NCBI GenBank assembly: GCA_017694565.1 | Contig: JADIMR010000005.1 | Span: 1 to 45,419, forward strand | Origin: Candidatus Enterocola intestinipullorum | GTDB taxonomy: Bacteria > Bacteroidota > Bacteroidia > Bacteroidales > Paludibacteraceae | Length of the DNA: 45,419 nucleotides | Direction of reading: 5' to 3' | In this document: positions 24,351 to 31,557 of the stretch, piece after piece | How positions within the stretch are numbered: the stretch's first letter is position 1 | How the letters are laid out: every line of letters begins with the position of its first letter | Translations under genes and position numbers: made by a program | The notes under the pieces: model-generated | Told to the model about the DNA's origin: nothing | What the model saw: only the letters and a program-made list of their open reading frames with translations | Databases searched by the model: none

Positions 24351-27300
24351 ATGAGTAAACGTTACTCTTTATTTAAAGGTGCAGGCGCTGCAAGCATACG
24401 GCGCTTGGGTGTATTGTTGGCAATGCTGTTGTCCACGGCGTGGTATAGCGTGTCGTATGCCGATGCAGGATTTCAGGATACAAATACAATGGATTTAAAA
24501 ATCAATACGGATGCCAAAGGTGCGTATTGGTTGTATTACCCTGAAAACAATGCTGATAGTAAGCGGTTCGAGACAGGTAACGGAATTTGGCAAGAAACGT
24601 ATGAAGAACCTGTTGACCTTGGGGATGTTACAGCATTCACTATTGTCCGTCCAGCAGTAACGATGTGGGCGAATGACAATACAGCCATCAATTCTGTAAG
24701 TTTCCGATATCAGTTAAGGGATCAGTCCAATAATATCGTAGGAGGTAGTTCCAGAGACTGGAACATGAATAGTAATCATGTGACTTATGCGCAAGATGGA
24801 ACTATTGAATATGCTGCAAATATAAATATTGATGTTATCACAACGTTTAATTTGTCAAGTTCGCCAGGTCAATATACATTGGAATTTTGGTTAAAGGCAA
24901 GCACCAGTGCTGGCGACAAGTTTTTGAACAACCAGGATCAAAACTATAAAATCACTTTCACCATCCCGCAGCAAGGTCCTGTTTTCAATCCTTCTGAAAC
25001 AACGATGTATTTCGGCAATGTGCCTTACGGCAAAGACACGGTGTCCACGGTGCATTTCGAGTATAACGGAAGTACGCCGTTGAGCGGAAACACCGAAACC
25101 GAGGCGGGAATCAGTTTCGGTTCGAGAGGTGCGTTCTTTGAGTTTGTCGACATAGGCAACAACGGCACGGACGGCTGGATTACCTACCGTTTCCGTCCCG
25201 ACGAAACCAATAGCAACAAGTCGTTTACAAACGAGACGCATCGTATTTCCTTGACCAAGGACGATGAACCCCTTACTGTGATTTTCAACGCTTCTTCGTT
25301 TACCCCGCTTATTGCGGGCAGCCGCGAGCCGGTACGCGCACAGTCGATAGCCGAGTTAAGCGGTGCGATAATGTATACGGGTTGTAACACCATTGAGGAG
25401 TACGGCGTATACTATTCGACCGACCCGGGCTTTTTCGATAGCGCGACGAATACGGTCGACATGTCAAAAAGCCAAGTAGCCAATGTGACGGGAGTCAAGT
25501 TTGGAGATCCGGTCGATAATTTGAAAGTTACCGTAGACGGTTTGATGTCCGGTACCACCTATTATTATATATGGTACATGAAAGATTCCGCCGGACAAAC
25601 CACCTTCGATGCCGTGTTGAACTTCACCACCAACGAGGGAGATTACCGTCTTGCCGTCAATGATGCGGTTGCAGGCACGGAAACTTATTACGGTTTCATA
25701 TACGAAGGCGAAGCAATCGACGGGTCGAATGATAATATCACCAATGGTTACGTACAATATTGGTTGTCGTGCACGCCGAGCCAGACATACCGCCTGCAAT
25801 TCAATTATATGCACGAAGACAGGACTTACGAATGGATAGACGTTCCCAGCCAAAGCGGGACGATTCCTTCCACGTTCTCGCAAAGTTACGTGCGCATATA
25901 CGGTACGGATCTTGTCAAAAACAATTCGGCGTATGCCAATGCCAGGCTTTCCGTTCCCGAACAAAGAGAAGTCCCTGCTGCGGACTATACATATAATGTA
26001 TATTTCACAAAAGCCGACGGTTCGGCCGTAACAGGCAAAGACCGCAGTGATTTGGTCATGACGGTTACCGGTGCCGAATCGGACACCATCAAAGGCGGGC
26101 TGAGCGGGACATTCGCGCAATTTCCGGAGGGTTCCCAATACAGGGTTGAGCGCGTGTACAAGAATCAACCCGATGTGGCTTGCGAAATAGGCAGCGGGGC
26201 CGTCCCCGAAGATTTTACCGGCCCGGTTTCCACCGACGTGGTGCTGAACGTTACCTATACGGGCGGCGACCTTGCTCCAGAATTTTCAATATCGCGCGAT
26301 TTGTGGGTATATACCAACGATAATGCAACGGGAACTACGCAAACTCCCGAAAACACAATGGCGGGCGTGGCTTGTACAAACGGCGAACAAGGCCAAGCTG
26401 CCGATTATTCGTTGATATGGCAGTTGAGTTCTCCTGAAAACACTATAGATGTAGGAAACTATCAGATCAGGACCGGTAACAGTTCCGAGCCTTTGCAGTC
26501 GTGGAATACGCAATGGAGCTATAACAATGGCAATAAAGACGGCTATGTATGCTATTGGTATGATAGCAACAGCAACATGACATATATGGATGTGATTGCA
26601 AGGGAAGGCGATGTTGCCAAGCTGCGGCTTACGTTCTTGAGCGCCGATGGAGCGCAAGTAGCTTCATACGACATGGTGAAAGTAGAGGGAAGCAATCATG
26701 TCTATACTTATGACTTAAGCGACCAGACATTACCTGAAAATGCCGTCAACGTTACAGTTTACGGAATGCAGGTATATAATAATAACGCTTATGGAGCAAT
26801 TCATGCTGCAACAATCCCTGTTTCGGGCATAACCGGCGGAGAGTTCACATACGACCTTGCAGCCAACTGCCTCACAGTTGAAATTTCCGGCTTGCAATTC
26901 GCAGGCGAGGCAGGGCAGGAAATCCAAATAGGCGAAGACAACAAAGTAACCCTCTGTGTTGAAAACATCAACGAAAGCGGTTCGGTTCTTGCCGATCAAT
27001 ACAGCGTGGTGCTCACCGACAACAAGACGGGCCGCCCCATGCCGTTCGACGGGCAAACAGAAGACATCGCGGCCGGTGGCCAAGTTTGTCTCACCACGGT
27101 AGATCCTTTGGAAAACCTGAACAACTACAACCTCAAAGCGGAATTATTGTTCGGCGGGGCTCTCGTGGATGAAGCTTCTTTGGAAAATTGCCTCCGTCCC
27201 GAAGGCGACACGATTTATTACACCATTGACAACACCCTGACGTATGATGATGCCTGCGCTTTGCAATTCTGTACCATCGGTGCGGCAATGGCCGACTTGA

Positions 27301-30300
27301 AGACGGACGAGAATTATTATGATGCCGGCTCGAAGAACCTGCTTAAACACATAGTGTTCAAAATCGTTGGCGGTAACGGCGACTATGTAGGGGAAACCGA
27401 TAACGATGTTAGCGGCGGCGACGTCAATACAAAGGTGAACATGATTTCCGATATTAACAACGGGGATGAACCCGCCGACGGATACAAGGTGTTCATAATG
27501 CGCAATGCCGATTATGAAAATCCGCAGGTCGGCAAACCTGTCGTAAACCATGTCGTAATCCGCAATTCGCGTAACGTCCAACTATTGTTCCTCGATATTC
27601 AAGGTTATACCAAGAATACGACTTCTTATGACAATGCCATAGACATAGATAATGGTTCCAAATCGTGGCTGGCAACTCCCAAGGCCGGGGATTATGCAAA
27701 TGGGCGAATACAAATCCGCTTCTGCGATATTTCGTCCATGGGCTTTACCTGTGTGCACTTGTCGGCATACGACGATGTGCTTTTCGAAGAAAACCGTATA
27801 ACCGCGAACATCGATCCCGATTATACCAATCCCAATAACCAGCGCGATTGGGGTTCGTCCGTAAAATTCATACGGTGTAGCAATGTCAAATTCCTGCGTA
27901 ATACGTTCCGAGGGCAGCACATAACCAATATTTGGTTGCAAGAATGCGAAAACGTGCTTGTAATGAACAACGTGTTCTGGACAGAGAACGAGCAGGCCAT
28001 AGACGCAGGCGGAAACTCCGTGGCAATGATACGTTTGATGTCGCAAGACAACGTGGGTAGCGGAAATGTCCCCCTGCCGGTAAACAACATAGGCATATAT
28101 TACAATACGTTTTATATTTCGGCGACCAATGTTCCCGAGCGTGCGGATTTCTTGAAGTTCGGTGGAGATGTAAGTTCACAGAACGGTCGTGCATCTTCTT
28201 ATAGCTTGATTGATTTCAATTACAACAACTGCTACAGTATGGATCCCGACCAATTGTCGAGAAGCGGAAACCCGTTGTGGGATGGTCAAGGCACGACAAA
28301 TGTGGATGTACGTTACAATAACTTCTGGACCGTTGCCGAAGGCGATTTGTCAGAGCAGGGAATGCGAAGTTCTCTCTCGATTTATGCCATACCCGAGGGA
28401 ACGGGAGAGAAGGAAGACGACGTGGTCTACAACATCAATGTCCCCGCGCAGATGTGCTCTACCGCCAACGACAACCCCGACGGTTTGGTTGTCCGCGGTA
28501 CGGGCCTGAATCTCGGTAAAACAATCGAGGGCGACATTTCCGGCCAAGGTGCGGAAGAGTTGAACAATGACCGGCTCTATCCGGCTGTGGGTGAGAAGGA
28601 TGGTGTCCGTCCCTATAAGGCGCAAAAAGGCTGGACACTCGGGGCATACCAGCAAAGCGATGCACGTCAGCCGCTCGGTACAATCTATTGGTTCGGCGGC
28701 AGCGACGACATCACCGGCCAAGCTTGGGACTTGCGTTCCAACTGGCGTTGCTACGACATGCAAACCCGGGCTTTGCGCCAGGTTGACTGTTTGGATACGT
28801 TCTCCGATACCTTGTTGGTCATAGTTCCCGCTCCGAACTCCACCCGCTTCCCTGTCCCCGAAGGTGGCGTGAAATCTTATCCGCGCATACCTACGGCGTT
28901 CGACAATGCCGGTGGCGAGCGAGATACAATTTCCAACAATGCCTACACCCTCGACGAGTATGTGCAGGCAGGTCTCGGAATGAAAAACTACGAATCGGTA
29001 ATGGCAGACAAACCTTGGTATTTCAAGACGATTTATATTGAATACGGTGGTTCGCTGCTCTTTGCCAACTATTTGTACAACAAAGAAACTGGCAAACGTC
29101 ATTATGACGGTGCATCTGCTTCTTATCTTGGTCCACGCAATGTATGGGGCCTGACGGGTGCAATGATACAACCGTTCGTTGATTATAACAGTGCGGACAG
29201 GACGCATTCCGATGATGTGCGCATGGTGAAATCCTCCGATTATTATTTGAATTTAGAGCCGCAGGTTTATATGCGTTATGCTGATGTGGTGCAATCGGAA
29301 GGCCAAGTAAAATGGACTCGTTCCTTCCCCGACATGGATGTGGAAATCGAGCCGGGAATGCAATTCGCAATATACTTGTCGCAATTGTATGGTTTATTTG
29401 GAATGTCGGATAATGAATATGCCGAATGGACAGGTAAGACGCAATTTATCGACCATGCAAATACTCCGATTACGTATAATCTCTACGGTAGGTTTGCGGC
29501 GGAAGCCGCGTTGCCTTATTACAAGAATTTGGCACCCGGGGAATACAACTTGCTGAACAACTATTTGCCGGCCAACCTCTCTGTCAAGGAGATACTGAAA
29601 GCCCCTGATGTGGAAGAAGTCAAGTATTATGTTGCGGGAACAAACGGCATGATGGGGTCGTTCGTGGATATTTCCGATGCTACGGTGCAGCAAGGCGATT
29701 CTCTTATCTATCCCAAAAACGGATTCCTTGTAAAAGGAAAGGATTTGACCGAGTTGCGGATAACCGACAATATGGTAAGCAATTCGCATGCGCAGATTTA
29801 CAACTTGCGCAACATGGCGGAGACATATCCATACGTGTCAGTGGTAGCAAATAATGATGATACTCCATACGGGTCTCAAATATCCGTTGAGGTTAATCCC
29901 AATGTGAATTCCTATAATTTCGAAGAATTTGCCAAAGACAAGTTGTTCCAAGGAACACCTGAAATGTCTTACGTGCCAGATGTTTACATAATGATGGGCG
30001 AGGGTTACGATGAGGTGGTTTCCGTGCCGGATGCTGAAACGGTTATTCCGTTGGGTGTGCGTGTGCGCGAAAAAATGGATTTGAGTTTCTATGTAAGATA
30101 TATCGATGGAATAAACGAAGTATGGTTGGAAGACCGTGCGACTGCCGCTTTCTATGATGTGGCAAACTATAAAGGTACGATACGTGGTTTGGAACCTGCC
30201 GATTATCAAGGACGCTTCTATTTGCACCTGTCTTCAAATTCGGAGGAAGAAGATCCTGATGAAGAAGAGAATCCCGACATCGACGTTCCGACTGACGTTG

Positions 30301-30539
30301 AAGAAACAACGGCAGCAAGCGGCATAGACATATTCAATACGGCGGAAGTGATAACTGTAAGTTCCACATCCGATATTGCCTTGTCGGCCGTTTATGTTAC
30401 CGACATGGCGGGCAGAACCCGCAGTTATAAAGCTTCCGGCAACTATGTCCGCATAGTTACCGATCTTGTTCCCGGTGTGTATGTGGTCAATGCCGTGGGC
30501 GATAAGGAAAGCACGGAGCGGAAGATAGTAGTCAAGTAA
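24351..30539 (+). CDS. Giant T9SS-secreted surface protein with parallel beta-helix
   Basis: A 2062-residue exported protein of unknown function. A long signal peptide (to about residue 38, ending SYADA) is followed by several beta-sandwich or fibronectin-like modules: NPSETTMYFGNVPYGKDTVS near residue 215 resembles ASPM/HYDIN-type domains, and GVYYSTDPGFF with YYYIWYMKDSAG near 350-415 resembles FnIII. Residues about 960-1330 form a right-handed beta-helix (HVVIRNSRNVQLLFLDIQG, then repeated N-rich rungs such as VLFEENRITAN, VKFLRNTFRG, VLVMNNVFWTEN). A further 600 residues of unclear modules lead to an acidic linker (EEEDPDEEENPDID, about 1965-1978). The last 65 residues are a T9SS type A sorting domain (VYVTDMAGRTRSYK, PGVYVVNAVG, KIVVK). 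No active-site motif was recognised, so adhesin and polysaccharide lyase are both open. Confidence 0.85.
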   Translation: MSKRYSLFKGAGAASIRRLGVLLAMLLSTAWYSVSYADAGFQDTNTMDLKINTDAKGAYWLYYPENNADSKRFETGNGIWQETYEEPVDLGDVTAFTIVRPAVTMWANDNTAINSVSFRYQLRDQSNNIVGGSSRDWNMNSNHVTYAQDGTIEYAANINIDVITTFNLSSSPGQYTLEFWLKASTSAGDKFLNNQDQNYKITFTIPQQGPVFNPSETTMYFGNVPYGKDTVSTVHFEYNGSTPLSGNTETEAGISFGSRGAFFEFVDIGNNGTDGWITYRFRPDETNSNKSFTNETHRISLTKDDEPLTVIFNASSFTPLIAGSREPVRAQSIAELSGAIMYTGCNTIEEYGVYYSTDPGFFDSATNTVDMSKSQVANVTGVKFGDPVDNLKVTVDGLMSGTTYYYIWYMKDSAGQTTFDAVLNFTTNEGDYRLAVNDAVAGTETYYGFIYEGEAIDGSNDNITNGYVQYWLSCTPSQTYRLQFNYMHEDRTYEWIDVPSQSGTIPSTFSQSYVRIYGTDLVKNNSAYANARLSVPEQREVPAADYTYNVYFTKADGSAVTGKDRSDLVMTVTGAESDTIKGGLSGTFAQFPEGSQYRVERVYKNQPDVACEIGSGAVPEDFTGPVSTDVVLNVTYTGGDLAPEFSISRDLWVYTNDNATGTTQTPENTMAGVACTNGEQGQAADYSLIWQLSSPENTIDVGNYQIRTGNSSEPLQSWNTQWSYNNGNKDGYVCYWYDSNSNMTYMDVIAREGDVAKLRLTFLSADGAQVASYDMVKVEGSNHVYTYDLSDQTLPENAVNVTVYGMQVYNNNAYGAIHAATIPVSGITGGEFTYDLAANCLTVEISGLQFAGEAGQEIQIGEDNKVTLCVENINESGSVLADQYSVVLTDNKTGRPMPFDGQTEDIAAGGQVCLTTVDPLENLNNYNLKAELLFGGALVDEASLENCLRPEGDTIYYTIDNTLTYDDACALQFCTIGAAMADLKTDENYYDAGSKNLLKHIVFKIVGGNGDYVGETDNDVSGGDVNTKVNMISDINNGDEPADGYKVFIMRNADYENPQVGKPVVNHVVIRNSRNVQLLFLDIQGYTKNTTSYDNAIDIDNGSKSWLATPKAGDYANGRIQIRFCDISSMGFTCVHLSAYDDVLFEENRITANIDPDYTNPNNQRDWGSSVKFIRCSNVKFLRNTFRGQHITNIWLQECENVLVMNNVFWTENEQAIDAGGNSVAMIRLMSQDNVGSGNVPLPVNNIGIYYNTFYISATNVPERADFLKFGGDVSSQNGRASSYSLIDFNYNNCYSMDPDQLSRSGNPLWDGQGTTNVDVRYNNFWTVAEGDLSEQGMRSSLSIYAIPEGTGEKEDDVVYNINVPAQMCSTANDNPDGLVVRGTGLNLGKTIEGDISGQGAEELNNDRLYPAVGEKDGVRPYKAQKGWTLGAYQQSDARQPLGTIYWFGGSDDITGQAWDLRSNWRCYDMQTRALRQVDCLDTFSDTLLVIVPAPNSTRFPVPEGGVKSYPRIPTAFDNAGGERDTISNNAYTLDEYVQAGLGMKNYESVMADKPWYFKTIYIEYGGSLLFANYLYNKETGKRHYDGASASYLGPRNVWGLTGAMIQPFVDYNSADRTHSDDVRMVKSSDYYLNLEPQVYMRYADVVQSEGQVKWTRSFPDMDVEIEPGMQFAIYLSQLYGLFGMSDNEYAEWTGKTQFIDHANTPITYNLYGRFAAEAALPYYKNLAPGEYNLLNNYLPANLSVKEILKAPDVEEVKYYVAGTNGMMGSFVDISDATVQQGDSLIYPKNGFLVKGKDLTELRITDNMVSNSHAQIYNLRNMAETYPYVSVVANNDDTPYGSQISVEVNPNVNSYNFEEFAKDKLFQGTPEMSYVPDVYIMMGEGYDEVVSVPDAETVIPLGVRVREKMDLSFYVRYIDGINEVWLEDRATAAFYDVANYKGTIRGLEPADYQGRFYLHLSSNSEEEDPDEEENPDIDVPTDVEETTAASGIDIFNTAEVITVSSTSDIALSAVYVTDMAGRTRSYKASGNYVRIVTDLVPGVYVVNAVGDKESTERKIVVK

Positions 30540-30546
30540 TTTATAA

Positions 30547-30578
30547 AGTCCGGGGCAATCAACATGCCCCGGCTTTTT
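30547..30578 (+). terminator. Terminator of the giant gene
   Basis: CCGGGGCA (30550-30557) pairs with TGCCCCGG (30565-30572) across 7 nt, extended by AG/CT at the base and followed by TTTTT. It starts 7 nt after the stop. Confidence 0.88.
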
Positions 30579-30618
30579 GTAGATTTTTCACTAAAATCTG
30601 AAATAATATTGTCGAAAG

Positions 30619-30649
30619 TTTGCGGTTGTTATTTAAAACCGTATATTTG
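30619..30649 (+). promoter_or_regulatory. Promoter of the 210-residue protein gene
   Basis: TTTG at 30619-30622, 19-bp spacer, TATATTTG at 30642-30649: a full consensus match. The start near 30656 gives a leader of about 17 nt, so this gene is transcribed apart from the giant gene. Confidence 0.8.
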
Positions 30650-30672
30650 CAACCGTAAACCGTTACCGCTGT

Positions 30673-31305
30673 ATGAAAAAGACTTTTTTAATATCGCTTT
30701 TCCTGCTTTTCACCTCATCGGTGTTTGCAGTGTCTATACCCGGCGGTGGTTTGGGTACGGAAGATAATTTTTCCGATAACTATTTTTATTTTGAAGGAAT
30801 AGGGTTGCGTTCCATGGATCAAGTCGGAAATAGTCCGTTTAAACCCGGTACGACTGGTGAAATAGCAGAGACATGGGAAGGAACTTGGGACACCACAGGT
30901 GGAGGAGGAACATCGGCGGTTGAAGCTATGCGAATGTCTCCGTCAGCCTATTTGGATGCCAATCTTGACAAGTTTGAACATCATGTATGGTATCCTTCAT
31001 CTTATGATCTCCCAGATGGAACGCCGATACCTCCCGACTACCAGAGTACATTTGAACAAATAGTTGCGGATATAACTGCGGAATGTACTGGAAAAGGAGG
31101 AGACGAGTTGGATTGCCAAAATTATGCGGTAGACGTGTATAACTTGGCATTGCCATATTTTGCATATTCTTTGGGTCAGAATCCTTCATTCATTGGATAT
31201 TTCATGGCCCCTGTTTCGACAGATGTCGCGTTGATGGCTATGTTTGCCGGAGCGTATTTGGCTTTTGCCTTGTGGCGCAAGAAGCGTTCAATGGCAAAGA
31301 TTTAA
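30673..31305 (+). CDS. Secreted protein with C-terminal sorting-signal-like helix and basic tail
   Basis: A 210-residue protein I do not recognise. It has a clear signal peptide (MKKTFLISLFLLFTSSVFA), a Gly/Thr-rich stretch near residue 70 (TWDTTGGGGTSAVEAM), two cysteines near residues 138 and 147 that could pair, and a C-terminus made of PVSTDVALMAMFAGAYLAFAL followed in part by WRKKRSMAKI. That order (short Pro motif, one hydrophobic helix, basic cluster) resembles C-terminal sorting anchors cleaved by membrane transpeptidases, or simply a C-terminal membrane anchor. The gene has its own strong promoter and terminator, and follows a T9SS surface protein. Base composition is more AT-rich than the metabolic genes nearby. 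Confidence 0.75.
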   Translation: MKKTFLISLFLLFTSSVFAVSIPGGGLGTEDNFSDNYFYFEGIGLRSMDQVGNSPFKPGTTGEIAETWEGTWDTTGGGGTSAVEAMRMSPSAYLDANLDKFEHHVWYPSSYDLPDGTPIPPDYQSTFEQIVADITAECTGKGGDELDCQNYAVDVYNLALPYFAYSLGQNPSFIGYFMAPVSTDVALMAMFAGAYLAFALWRKKRSMAKI

Positions 31306-31357
31306 GTTGCTTATCTATTGTAATTACAATATTTAAGAGATTAAGAATTAAGATGGA

Positions 31358-31395
31358 AAGACCCGTGCCGAAGCGTCGGACACGGGTCTTCTTTT
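31358..31395 (+). terminator. Terminator after the 210-residue protein gene
   Basis: AAGACCCGTG (31358-31367) pairs with CACGGGTCTT (31381-31390); the loop itself can form CCGA/TCGG. The 3' arm is followed by CTTTTTG. Confidence 0.9.
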
Positions 31396-31418
31396 TGTTT
31401 CGGGTTCCGCATACGTAG

Positions 31419-31541
31419 TCAGGCAACATGGTACAATCCATCCTGAATACTCTTTTTTACAATACGAAAGAGTTCGGGTATTTCTTGCTTTGTATGCCCA
31501 TACTTTTTATTTTTGCGATTGATTTGATCACTCACATTCAC
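31419..31541 (-). other. Possible small gene or gene remnant (40 codons)
   Basis: On the minus strand a frame ends in HTKQEIPELFRIVKKSIQDG followed by LYHVA and a TAG/TGA-type stop. The residue pattern (charged, amphipathic, ordinary codons) looks protein-like, unlike typical shadow frames, and it lies wholly between genes if started at the GTG at 31541. The frame stays open further upstream, antisense to the Ca2+-ATPase gene. It could be the 3' remnant of a lost gene. I recognise no family and the call is weak. Confidence 0.25.
31485..31515 (+). promoter_or_regulatory. Promoter of the Ca2+-type P-ATPase gene
   Basis: TTG at 31485-31487, a 20-bp spacer and TATTTTTG at 31508-31515. The predicted start near 31521 leaves about 37 nt of leader. 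Confidence 0.6.
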
Positions 31542-31557
31542 TAATTCAAAATTTTTT

